A stretch of DNA of 64,000 nt from Marisimplicoccus sp038110465. Its GTDB lineage: Bacteria > Bacteroidota > Bacteroidia > Flavobacteriales > Flavobacteriaceae. The stretch's first letter is position 1, and every line of letters begins with the position of its first letter. Below are positions 1-8,020 of this stretch, one piece after another. The DNA is taken from the NCBI GenBank assembly GCA_038110465.1, contig JAYNJU010000002.1:169967-233966 (forward strand), written 5' to 3'. The notes below the pieces were generated by a model. That model searched no databases. It saw only the letters and a list, made by a program, of their open reading frames with translations, and was not told where the DNA came from. Both the position numbers and the translations under genes were made by a program.

Positions 1-2
1 AA

Positions 3-917
3 GAAGTTCAAGAAGCATTTTCTTTGGGTGTAAAGTTAAATTTAGATAGTATAGAAACTATAAGGGATTTTTCAAAAATTTATAAAAATCAATCTATTAC
101 AGTTAGAATAAATCCAGGCATATATGCTGGAGGTAATGATAAAATAAGTGTAGGTCATAATAAATCTAAATTTGGGCTATCAGAAGATAAAATTCCTCAA
201 CTACTAAAGATGGAAGAAAGAAGAGAGATAAAAGTAACTGGCCTTCATATTCATACTGGAAGTGATATTTTAAATAACAGTGATTTTGAACAAGGAATTA
301 AAAAAGTGTTTTCTATTGCAAGTATATTTAAAAATGTAAATACACTTGATTTAGGTGGAGGCATTAAAGTAGCATATTTTGAAGGAGACTCAGAGACTGA
401 TTTGAGTGCTTATAGTAAAGTAATTAAAACAGAAGTTGATTTATTTAAAGAAAATGAAGATAGGATCTTAAAAATAATTGTTGAGCCAGGCAAGTTTTTA
501 GTGAGCAGCTCAGGCTTTTTCTTAACAAAAGTTAATAATATTAAATCCTCTATGGATCAAGACTTTGTTCAAGTAAATTCAGGATTTAATCATTTAGTAA
601 GACCTATGCTTTATGGTTCTCACCATGACATTATTAACTTATCTAATCCCGATGATTCTCTTAAAGAATATGATGTTGTAGGATACATTTGTGAAAAAGA
701 CACTTTTGCTGAAAACAGATTAATATCTAAAATTTCAAAAGATGATATTTTGTGCTTTAAAAACGCTGGAGCATATGGCTATTCAATGTCCAGTAATTAT
801 AACAGCAGACTCAAACCAGCTGAGGTTTGTATTTTAAATGGTGAACTCAAAAAAATTAGAAATAAGCAAGACTTCGATGACATTGTTAAAGACCAAATTG
901 ATATTTTTGAAAGTTAA
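3..917 (+). CDS. lysA: Diaminopimelate decarboxylase, 5' end cut by the window edge
   Basis: PLP enzyme of fold III that removes CO2 from meso-diaminopimelate to give L-lysine, in the cytosol. The reading frame is open back to base 3, so the true start lies outside the window; the TTG at 24 is only an internal codon. Visible family signatures are VRINPG, the KFGLSED segment, GLHIHTGSD, LDLGGGI, the phosphate-binding VEPGKFLV segment, and the C-terminal NAGAYGYSMSSNYNSR that contributes to the active site at the dimer interface. The N-terminal part with the PLP lysine is missing from view. A hairpin follows the stop. The MurE in this window has the motif for meso-diaminopimelate, so this precursor is used for both wall and lysine. 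Confidence 0.93.
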   Translation, partial: EVQEAFSLGVKLNLDSIETIRDFSKIYKNQSITVRINPGIYAGGNDKISVGHNKSKFGLSEDKIPQLLKMEERREIKVTGLHIHTGSDILNNSDFEQGIKKVFSIASIFKNVNTLDLGGGIKVAYFEGDSETDLSAYSKVIKTEVDLFKENEDRILKIIVEPGKFLVSSSGFFLTKVNNIKSSMDQDFVQVNSGFNHLVRPMLYGSHHDIINLSNPDDSLKEYDVVGYICEKDTFAENRLISKISKDDILCFKNAGAYGYSMSSNYNSRLKPAEVCILNGELKKIRNKQDFDDIVKDQIDIFES

Positions 918-919
918 AT

Positions 920-942
920 AAACTTATTTCAATAATAAGTTT
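920..942 (+). terminator. Hairpin directly after lysA
   Basis: A perfect 9-bp inverted repeat (AAACTTATT / AATAAGTTT) with a 5-base loop begins 3 bases after the lysA stop. It is AT-rich and not followed by a clean T tract, so it may be a weak terminator or an mRNA 3' end stabiliser. The next promoter-like sequence starts 30 bases downstream. Confidence 0.4.
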
Positions 943-971
943 CTAAGATTAAGTTAATATTTAATAAAATA

Positions 972-1003
972 TTGAAAACATTTATTATTAATAATTAAGT
1001 TTG
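972..1003 (+). promoter_or_regulatory. Bacteroidota-type promoter for the gene at 1018
   Basis: TTG at 972-974, a 21-base spacer, then TAAGTTTG at 996-1003, an exact match to the TAnnTTTG -7 element known from Bacteroides and Flavobacterium. The start codon follows 14 bases later. The spacing fits the known range, so this supports the short gene at 1018 being real. Confidence 0.6.
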
Positions 1004-1017
1004 CCAAAAATTAAACA

Positions 1018-1214
1018 ATGAAAAATCTCATTTTATCAACTACAGCTCTATTTTTTACCTTAAGCATATATTCTCAAGGTAATATTAATGGAAACCTTGT
1101 AGGTTCTTCACAACAAGCATTAATAGATCTTGGAAATAGATCGCCAAGATCACTACAACCAGAAAATATTCAAGGAAGTCATTATTTTGATCAAGATTTT
1201 AAGCTTGCAAAGCT
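1018..1214 (+). CDS. Short secreted protein of unknown function, 3' end lost in an assembly gap
   Basis: The ATG at 1018 opens a frame of 65 codons before the run of N. The first 20 residues (MKNLILSTTALFFTLSIYSQ) form a typical signal peptide with a hydrophobic core, and the mature protein would start near QGNINGN. After that come NLVGSSQQALIDLGNRSPRS and a QGSHYFDQDF stretch. I do not recognise the family; the GS-x-YF segment vaguely recalls short periplasmic proteins of flavobacteria, but this is weak. The frame cannot be followed across the gap because its real length is unknown, and the sequence after the gap is AT-rich and looks non-coding. A good promoter lies just upstream. Confidence 0.6.
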
Positions 1215-1314
1215 NNNNNNNNNNNNNNNNNNNNNNNNNNNNNNNNNNNNNNNNNNNNNNNNNNNNNNNNNNNNNNNNNNNNNNNNNNNNNNNNNNNNNN
1301 NNNNNNNNNNNNNN
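1215..1314. other. Assembly gap (100 N)
   Basis: Exactly 100 unknown bases, the conventional size for a gap of unknown length. It removes the 3' part of the gene at 1018 and whatever terminator followed it. The flanking 1315-1447 region is AT-rich and holds only the presumed susC promoter. Confidence 0.98.
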
Positions 1315-1353
1315 TTGCTATTTTTTTAATTTTTCAATAATAAAAATTAATTC

Positions 1354-1387
1354 TTTGTTTTTTTTTTGAATTATTGATGTATCTTAG
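1354..1387 (+). promoter_or_regulatory. Probable promoter of the SusC/SusD operon
   Basis: TTTG at 1354-1357, a 22-base spacer, and TATCTTAG at 1380-1387, one mismatch from TAnnTTTG. The start codon of susC is 60 bases downstream, leaving a leader of roughly 50 bases. The mismatch makes this less certain than the other promoter calls. Confidence 0.4.
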
Positions 1388-1447
1388 CGTTTACGAAAAA
1401 TTTAAGAAAATTTTAACAAAAATTTATTAATAACTAAATAACTAAGT

Positions 1448-4400
1448 ATGAAAAGCTTATTCAGATTACTAGTGGTTTTCTTGTTAACGGCTCAAATGTC
1501 GTTTGCACAGAAGACGGTAACTGGTGTTGTTTCTGACAGCGATGGTCTTCCTTTACCGGGAGCTACTGTTCTTGTTCAGGGTACAACTACTGGTGTAACC
1601 ACTGATTTCGACGGAAACTTTTCTATTAATGTTGCTGAAGGCCAGACTCTGGAATTCAGTTTCGTTGGTTATGAAACTGCAGCTGTAGCTGTAGGGGCAG
1701 GCAACGTCATTAATGTAACTCTTTCCCTTGGAACTCAACTTGAAGAAGTTATCGTAACCAGTTTAGGTATTACTAGAGAAAAACGTGCACTAGGATATGC
1801 TGTATCTGAGGTTGACAATAGTCAAATCGAAAGTAGAGCTTCTGGTGATGTTGCGCGTGTACTTTCTGGTAAAGCTTCTGGTGTACAAGTAACTAATCAA
1901 GGTGGTATTTCTGGATCAGGAACAAGTGTTGTAATTAGAGGTTTAAGTACCTTTAGTTCATCAAACCAACCTTTGTTTGTTGTTGATGGTGTGCCTTTCG
2001 CATCCGATACAAACGCAATGGGTGGTTTCACTTCAGGTAACAATGGTTCCTCAAGATTCCTTGATCTAGATCCTAATAATATTGAATCTGTTAACGTTCT
2101 TAAAGGTTTAGCTGCGGCTACACTTTATGGTTCGGAAGGTAGAAACGGTGTAATTCTTATTACAACTAAATCCGGTACTACAGCTTCAGGTGCTAAAGCT
2201 CTTAAAAATGAAGTAACTGTGAATACATCTTACTTTGTAAATGAGCTGGCGATGAAGCCAGATTTTCAAATGGAATATGGTAATGGTTTTAACCAAAACT
2301 TTGGTTGGTTCTTTTCTAACTGGGGTCCAAGCTTCAGAGAAGGTGGTCCTGCAGGATGGGGAAAGCAAGCAGCTATTAATGGTGCTTCATCAGGGCAACC
2401 TGGTTTCTTAATCCACCCATATGTAAATAACTTAAACTCAAGATTCCTTGCAAGAGATCTATTACCATTAATTGGTTTATCTATGGACTCTCTTTGGGAA
2501 TGGAAACCTTATGACAGTGTTGGTGATTTATTCCAACCTGGATCAATTGTTAATACGAACATAAACTTTAGAGGAAACTCAAGTGATGGTAAAGTTCAAT
2601 ATAACGTTAACTATGGTAATTTAGATGACCAAGGATTTACTCCGGGTAACACTCTAAGAAGAAACAACATTAGTTTCGGTGGTAGAGCTGTTTTATCTAA
2701 TGGATTTACAGTTAATGGAACTGTTAACTATTCATTTACTGACTTTAAAACTCCTCCAATTGCTGCTGCTTATAGTAGTGGTAGTTCTGATTCGTCGCTT
2801 TATGGAAACGTTTTCTATACTCCAAGATCGGTTGGTATAAAAGAACTTCCATATGCTCACCCTATTACTGGAGCATCTATTTATTATAGATCTTCAAATG
2901 GTATTCAACACCCTCTATGGACTGTTAATAATACTGGTGATGCTCAAGCTACTCACAGACTTTATGGTGGAGCAACTGTTCAATACGATATTAATGACAA
3001 CCTTAACCTTCAATATAGATATGGTTATGACGTATATAGCGAAGACAACACAAGTTACCAAAATAAAGGTGGTATTGATGGAAGCTTAGAGTCACAATCT
3101 GGATTCTACGAAAAATGGAATAACACTGCTACTATATTTAACCACCAAGTTACTATTAACGGTGATTTTGAATTAGATAGCGATTGGGGTATGACATTTA
3201 ACGCTGGTGCTACTTCTAATGCGAGAGAATATGATAGAAACGGTGTAAGAAGTACTGGTCAAAACGTATTTAACGTATTAAGACATTATAACTTTAACTC
3301 ACAAGAAGAAATTGAATTTTACTCAAGAAGAAACGTGCTTGGGGTATTTGCACAAACTGCATTAGATTATCAAGATTACTTGTACTTTACATTAGCTGCT
3401 AGAACTGATTGGGTTTCTAACCTATCAGAAGAAAACAGATCTATTACTTACCCTTCTGCAAGTATTTCTTTCGTACCAACATCTGTTTTAGACTTTGGTA
3501 ACTTACCAATTGATTTCTTAAAAGTTAGAGCTAGTTATGGTACATCAGCAACATATCCTGGTGGATATCCAATTGCGTCAGTACTTAACTTAGATACAAA
3601 AGACTTTAGAATAGATGGTGTAGATGTAATTACAAACACTTCTGGTTCTTCACTTGGTAACACTGGATTAAAGCCTGAGTTATTAGGAGAACTTGAGTTT
3701 GGTATTGAAGCGAATCTATTTGATAATAGATTTTCAGCTGAAGTATCTTACTTTAACAGAACAACTACTGACCTGATAATCACTCAACCACTTGACCCTT
3801 CAACTGGTTATACTTCTACTAGTACAAACATCGGTGAGATAAGTGCTACTGGATGGGAAGTTGATTTAAGTTTTGATTGGGTGAGAGGTGATAAATTAAA
3901 CTGGAACACAGCTGTTAATTATACAACTAACCAAGCAATTGTTGAAGATCTAGGTCAAAATACTGACCAAATTGTTTACGCAGGATTCTCAACTCTTGGT
4001 AACGCAGCAATTCCAGGATTACCTTTAACTTCAATGATTGGAACTTCAGTTTTAAGAAACTCAAATGGTGAACCTTTAGTTGATGCTTCAGGTAACTATG
4101 GTACAAACAATGATACTAACTATAAGACTAACCCGTATTCATTAATTGGTGATGGAAATCCTGATTTCATTGCTAACATCTCTAATACGATTTCTTATGG
4201 TAACTTATCATTTAACTTCTTATTCAACGCTACAATTGGTGGTGATATGCAATCAAGTTATATAATGACATTACTTGGTCGTGGTATTACTACTGATACA
4301 GTTGATAGAGAATTACCTTATATTTTACCAGGTGTTCTTGCTGATGGATCTCCAAATAACAAGCAAATTGATAACGCTACAACTTATTTTGGTAACTTAA

Positions 4401-4687
4401 TTTTAGGTGCTGATGAGTTAAGAGTTTGGGATGCTAGTGTATTAAGACTTAGTGAAGTATCATTAACATATGACTTACCTTCAAAGTGGTTAGAATCTAC
4501 TCCTTTTGGAGCTGTTTCAATTGCTGCGCAAGGTTTCAACCTATGGTATGATGCATACAACACTCCTGAAGGAATGAGCTATGATCCAAACATCGCCGGT
4601 CTTGGTGTTGGAAACGGATCAGGTTTCGAGTACTTCAATGGTGTTAGTGCTAAAAGGTATGGTGTAAGTTTAAAATTGACATTTTAA
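1448..4687 (+). CDS. SusC/RagA-family TonB-dependent outer membrane transporter
   Basis: A 1079-residue outer membrane channel that imports a ligand captured by its SusD partner, powered by TonB. Residues 1-20 are a signal peptide ending FA before QKTVTG. Residues about 22-95 form the carboxypeptidase-regulatory-like domain (VTGVVSDSDGLPLPGATV, DFDGNFSI). EEVIVTSLG at 99-107 is in the place of the TonB box. The plug spans roughly 115-245 with VVIRGLSTF, PLFVVDGVPF and NGVILITTKSG. The rest is the 22-strand barrel, ending in aromatic-rich strands and a final F. Nothing nearby degrades polysaccharide, so the ligand cannot be named. It starts an operon with the SusD gene 18 bases downstream. The gene uses more C-ending codons (AAC, TTC, TAC) than its neighbours, as expected for high expression. 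Confidence 0.95.
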   Translation: MKSLFRLLVVFLLTAQMSFAQKTVTGVVSDSDGLPLPGATVLVQGTTTGVTTDFDGNFSINVAEGQTLEFSFVGYETAAVAVGAGNVINVTLSLGTQLEEVIVTSLGITREKRALGYAVSEVDNSQIESRASGDVARVLSGKASGVQVTNQGGISGSGTSVVIRGLSTFSSSNQPLFVVDGVPFASDTNAMGGFTSGNNGSSRFLDLDPNNIESVNVLKGLAAATLYGSEGRNGVILITTKSGTTASGAKALKNEVTVNTSYFVNELAMKPDFQMEYGNGFNQNFGWFFSNWGPSFREGGPAGWGKQAAINGASSGQPGFLIHPYVNNLNSRFLARDLLPLIGLSMDSLWEWKPYDSVGDLFQPGSIVNTNINFRGNSSDGKVQYNVNYGNLDDQGFTPGNTLRRNNISFGGRAVLSNGFTVNGTVNYSFTDFKTPPIAAAYSSGSSDSSLYGNVFYTPRSVGIKELPYAHPITGASIYYRSSNGIQHPLWTVNNTGDAQATHRLYGGATVQYDINDNLNLQYRYGYDVYSEDNTSYQNKGGIDGSLESQSGFYEKWNNTATIFNHQVTINGDFELDSDWGMTFNAGATSNAREYDRNGVRSTGQNVFNVLRHYNFNSQEEIEFYSRRNVLGVFAQTALDYQDYLYFTLAARTDWVSNLSEENRSITYPSASISFVPTSVLDFGNLPIDFLKVRASYGTSATYPGGYPIASVLNLDTKDFRIDGVDVITNTSGSSLGNTGLKPELLGELEFGIEANLFDNRFSAEVSYFNRTTTDLIITQPLDPSTGYTSTSTNIGEISATGWEVDLSFDWVRGDKLNWNTAVNYTTNQAIVEDLGQNTDQIVYAGFSTLGNAAIPGLPLTSMIGTSVLRNSNGEPLVDASGNYGTNNDTNYKTNPYSLIGDGNPDFIANISNTISYGNLSFNFLFNATIGGDMQSSYIMTLLGRGITTDTVDRELPYILPGVLADGSPNNKQIDNATTYFGNLILGADELRVWDASVLRLSEVSLTYDLPSKWLESTPFGAVSIAAQGFNLWYDAYNTPEGMSYDPNIAGLGVGNGSGFEYFNGVSAKRYGVSLKLTF

Positions 4688-4705
4688 TTAGTAAATATTT
4701 AGATT

Positions 4706-6307
4706 ATGAAAAAATTAAACATACTTTCGATTTTAGCTTTAACAAGCTTAGTAGTATTAAGCTCGTGTGAGACAACTGAGTTAGACTTAACTTCTAACCC
4801 TAATGCATTGAGTCCAGAGCAAGCAAGTACAGACTTATTCATTAACAACATACAAGAGGACTTTGCTTCTTTTGTAAGTTCGATGGGTGATGTAGGTGCT
4901 AGACTTACTAGAGTAGCTCACATGGGTGGTGATAGATCTTATAGAGATAATTACAGTCCATCTTCATTCTCAGGTGCATGGGCGAGTGCCTACCAGGGAA
5001 TGATGGAGGATATTAGGTTAATGAATATTTTAGCTGATGAAAACGGACTTACATACTATAAAGGTATGGGGCAAGTGATTCAAGCTTACATAGCATTAAC
5101 TCTTGTAGATTATTTTGGTGATGTACCATACAGCGAGGCTCTTCAAGGTGCTGATAACCTTAACCCTGCTGCTGACTCTGGTGCTTCAGTATATGATGCT
5201 GCAATATCTTTACTTGATGCTGCTATTAGTAACTTTAACCAAGGTGGTGCTACTCCTCAATATGATATGTTCTATGGAGGATCTGCTGCTGGTTGGATTA
5301 AAGCTGCAAACAGTATTAAGAAAAGAGCTTACTTAAACCTAGGAGACTACGGTGCGTACAGCTCAATTACAAATTATATTAAAACTAATTCTGATGATTT
5401 CGAATTCTCATGGGGAACTAACGAAGTAAACCCTGATACTAGACATCCAATCTATAGATATAACTATACCAATACAGGTGCTAGTGATTATCAACCTAAC
5501 TGGATGATGAATCTAATGATGACTGGTAGAAATGGAATGAGAGATCCAAGAATTAACTATATGTACTATAGACAAGTTTCTGCAACTCCAGGTGCTGATG
5601 GCCCTGCTGATGAGATTAGTCTTGAGTGTTCTGTGCCAGGTTACTATATTGAACCACACAGAGTAGCATATGGATTATATTGTAACCTTCCTGAAGGATA
5701 TTGGGGAAGAGATCATGGAAATGATGAAGGTATTCCACCAGATGGATTCAAAAGAACACTAATGGGTATTTACCCAGCAGGTGGTGCTTATGATGACGCA
5801 AGTTATAGATCACTAGGTAATGGTGATGGACAAGGTGGTCAAGGGATAACTCCAGTTATATCTGCTGCATTAATGCATTTCTTAGATGCTGAGGTAGCTG
5901 TAATGACAGGTGGTGACCCAACAACTTCAACTCTTGCAGGTATTTCTGCCAACTTAGATAAAGTTGACGATATGCCAGGAGCTCCTGCGCTTTCTGCTGC
6001 AACAAAAGATGCGTTTATTGCAAATTTTGCTGCTGATTGGACTGCTGCTGATTTAAATGGCAAGCTAGAACTATGGTCAGAAGAGCTTTGGAAAACTCAA
6101 AGAGGAAATGGAATAGATGCATATAACTCTTACAGAAGAAATGGATATCCTAAGAATCTTCAACCTACGGTTGAGCCTGATCCAGGACCATTCCCTGTAT
6201 CTATGTGGTATCCACAAAACTATGCAGCTAACAACTCAAATGTTACTCAGAAAGCTGATTTAACAGGAAGAGTATTTTGGAACACTAACGGACCAGCGGT
6301 CGACTAA
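4706..6307 (+). CDS. SusD/RagB-family nutrient-binding outer membrane lipoprotein
   Basis: Surface lipoprotein of 533 residues that forms the lid of the SusC channel. The signal peptide ends in LSSC with Cys21 as the lipidated residue, followed by ETTELDL. The early SNPNALSPEQASTDLFINNIQ segment and TLVDYFGDVPYSEAL are typical of the SusD-like subgroup often annotated as nutrient-binding. The length fits that family (about 500-550). It is 18 bases after susC and 12 bases before the next lipoprotein gene, so the three are one operon. The ligand is unknown; the absence of glycoside hydrolases nearby leaves peptides or other compounds as possible as glycans. Confidence 0.93.
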   Translation: MKKLNILSILALTSLVVLSSCETTELDLTSNPNALSPEQASTDLFINNIQEDFASFVSSMGDVGARLTRVAHMGGDRSYRDNYSPSSFSGAWASAYQGMMEDIRLMNILADENGLTYYKGMGQVIQAYIALTLVDYFGDVPYSEALQGADNLNPAADSGASVYDAAISLLDAAISNFNQGGATPQYDMFYGGSAAGWIKAANSIKKRAYLNLGDYGAYSSITNYIKTNSDDFEFSWGTNEVNPDTRHPIYRYNYTNTGASDYQPNWMMNLMMTGRNGMRDPRINYMYYRQVSATPGADGPADEISLECSVPGYYIEPHRVAYGLYCNLPEGYWGRDHGNDEGIPPDGFKRTLMGIYPAGGAYDDASYRSLGNGDGQGGQGITPVISAALMHFLDAEVAVMTGGDPTTSTLAGISANLDKVDDMPGAPALSAATKDAFIANFAADWTAADLNGKLELWSEELWKTQRGNGIDAYNSYRRNGYPKNLQPTVEPDPGPFPVSMWYPQNYAANNSNVTQKADLTGRVFWNTNGPAVD

Positions 6308-6319
6308 ATTTAAATTATC

Positions 6320-7192
6320 ATGAAAAAATTATTTATATACTTTAGTTTAATTTCTCTAGTAGTTTCATGTTCAAAAGATTTTTCGTCTGATGAATATGGT
6401 GGTTACGAGATGTTTACCGACTACATGTTAAAAGAATACGTTCAAGGTGCTGCCTTAAGAAATATCTCTCAAACTGGAGAGTTTCAAGCAGCTACTCCTA
6501 ACACATCTGTTGTTAGCTGGACGTTTGAACCACACGATGCTGAAAACGGTGGTTTAACTCAAAACGTTGAGATGTATTTATCATATAACTCTGGTCCAGA
6601 GATTCTTTATAAGACTATTCAAAGATCAGAAATGTATGAAGGTGAAGTTGGACTTCCTAGATTTGATTTAACTCTTACTCTAAATGAAGCACTTGGTGCA
6701 CTAGGTAAATCTAGTTTTAGTGGTAACGATGTAATCAACGTTAGATTTCAATTAAATCTAACTGATGGAAGATCTTACTCAAGATCATCTGTAACTGGAG
6801 CTATGACTCAGTCTTACTTTAGATCTCCTTTCTTATATCCACTTATTATTGGATGTAGATTTGATGCGAACAATACTGGATCTGTAGCAGGTATCTATAC
6901 TATTAATGGTCAAGATAGCTATGGTGATGGTTGGAATGGAGCAACAGTCGAATTTACTGTTGATGGTGTAACAACTGTCTTCACTTTCGATGATGGTTCA
7001 GAGGGTAGTACTACTATCACTGTTCCTTCTTCAGCTTCAACTGTTGGTATTGCATTCACTTCAGGTGACTGGGATAGTGAAGTTACTTATCAAGTTGTAT
7101 GGACAGATTTAAATGGTAATAATGGTCAAACTGCTTTATCGGACGGTACAAGTCCTGCAGTTGGATTTAAATCATTAAACATTTGTCAATAA
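6320..7192 (+). CDS. Lipoprotein of unknown function, third member of the SusC/SusD operon
   Basis: A 290-residue protein with a lipoprotein signal ending VVSC (Cys17) and then SKDFSSDE, an acidic start resembling the lipoprotein export signal that sends Bacteroidota lipoproteins to the surface. Residues about 30-180 are a beta-rich domain I do not recognise. Residues about 190-290 contain INGQDSYGDGWNGATVEF, a motif (D-x-YGDGWNG) seen in many extracellular Bacteroidota proteins, followed by beta strands and a final Cys; a second Cys sits at GCRFDANN just before this module. Being last in the operon and surface-directed, it probably helps bind the transported ligand. A strong terminator follows the stop. 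Confidence 0.8.
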   Translation: MKKLFIYFSLISLVVSCSKDFSSDEYGGYEMFTDYMLKEYVQGAALRNISQTGEFQAATPNTSVVSWTFEPHDAENGGLTQNVEMYLSYNSGPEILYKTIQRSEMYEGEVGLPRFDLTLTLNEALGALGKSSFSGNDVINVRFQLNLTDGRSYSRSSVTGAMTQSYFRSPFLYPLIIGCRFDANNTGSVAGIYTINGQDSYGDGWNGATVEFTVDGVTTVFTFDDGSEGSTTITVPSSASTVGIAFTSGDWDSEVTYQVVWTDLNGNNGQTALSDGTSPAVGFKSLNICQ

Positions 7193-7210
7193 TTTGATAA
7201 AGGAAATTTT

Positions 7211-7242
7211 AAAAAGGAGGTTTTTTAACCTCCTTTTTTTTT
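7211..7242 (+). terminator. Rho-independent terminator of the SusC/SusD operon
   Basis: A perfect 12-bp stem (AAAAAGGAGGTT / AACCTCCTTTTT) with a TTTT loop and a run of T continuing to 7242, starting 19 bases after the third lipoprotein's stop. It is the clearest terminator in the window. Confidence 0.92.
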
Positions 7243-7245
7243 ATC

Positions 7246-7253
7246 TAAATTTG
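7246..7253 (+). promoter_or_regulatory. -7 element (TAAATTTG) in front of rlmB
   Basis: An exact TAnnTTTG match whose final G is 7 bases before the A of the rlmB ATG. If transcription starts the usual 6-8 bases after this G, the mRNA begins at or next to the start codon. No clear TTG is present at -33, where the terminator's T tract lies. Confidence 0.5.
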
Positions 7254-7259
7254 AACTAA

Positions 7260-7988
7260 ATGGAAATTTACGGAATTAGAAGTATCATAGAGGCTATAGA
7301 GTCTTCAAAGGAGATCACAAGAGTCTATTTATTAAATACTTCAGGAGGTAGCAACCTATTTAAATCTCTCATAAGGCTTCTGGAGGAGAAAAAAATTAAA
7401 TTTTCTTTCGTACCAAAAGAGAAGTTTAGAAAATACCAAGATAAGAATCATCAAGGTGCTGTTGCTATTCTATCTCCAGTGTCTATTCTATCAATTGATG
7501 AATTGATTTCTAAGACATTTTCAGATAAAAAACCACTTACATATTTACTACTTGATGGAATTACAGATGCAAGAAACTTTGGAGCAATAATAAGAACATC
7601 TTTAGCGGCAGATGTAGATGGTATTATCATCTCACAGAATAATTCTGCACCAATTAACTCTGATGTAGTAAAAACATCCTCTGGAGCTGTTTTTAAAATT
7701 CCTATTGCAAGAGTTTCTAATTTGAAAGATGCAATAATTCATCTAAATTCAATGAATATAGATGTATATAGCCTGAGTGAAAAAGGCACAAACACTATTT
7801 ATGAAGTAAATTTTAAGAAATCTGTAGGTATTATAATGGGTTCTGAAGATAAAGGAATTTCTAAAGGAATAATTAGCTTGTCTCAGGATACTATAAAAAT
7901 TCCAATAAGTAACTCTATAGATTCATTAAACGTATCCTCAGCATTCTCGGTAGTAATTTTTGAGATTTTAAGGCAAAGAAATTATTAA
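7260..7988 (+). CDS. rlmB: 23S rRNA 2'-O-methyltransferase of the SpoU/TrmH family (RlmB type)
   Basis: Uses S-adenosylmethionine to methylate a ribose in 23S rRNA (G2251 in E. coli). At 242 residues it has the usual RlmB size: an N-terminal substrate-binding domain (residues 1-75) starting with IYGIRSIIEAI, then the SPOUT knot domain with motif 1 (DGITDARNFGAIIRTS, with the catalytic Arg), motif 2 (GIIMGSEDKGIS) and motif 3 (SLNVSSAFSVVIFE). RlmB is the best fit, although related SpoU enzymes with other rRNA or tRNA targets cannot be excluded from sequence alone. The gene lies just upstream of tamL on the same strand. Confidence 0.88.
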   Translation: MEIYGIRSIIEAIESSKEITRVYLLNTSGGSNLFKSLIRLLEEKKIKFSFVPKEKFRKYQDKNHQGAVAILSPVSILSIDELISKTFSDKKPLTYLLLDGITDARNFGAIIRTSLAADVDGIIISQNNSAPINSDVVKTSSGAVFKIPIARVSNLKDAIIHLNSMNIDVYSLSEKGTNTIYEVNFKKSVGIIMGSEDKGISKGIISLSQDTIKIPISNSIDSLNVSSAFSVVIFEILRQRNY

Positions 7989-8020
7989 GCTAAAAAACGT
8001 AATTTAGTAAAAAATAGATT

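Noticed and set aside
1018..1329. Continuous coding sequence across the 100 N gap at 1215-1314
   Set aside because: The gap length is a placeholder, so the frame after it has no meaning. The downstream sequence is AT-rich with a poly-T stretch and looks non-coding.
2853..3089. Open frame of 78 codons inside susC on the same strand
   Set aside because: It lies entirely inside the SusC coding region in another frame, with a biased composition and no start signal. It is a shadow of the real gene; the same holds for the frames at 5115-5336, 5839-6063 and 9127-9432.
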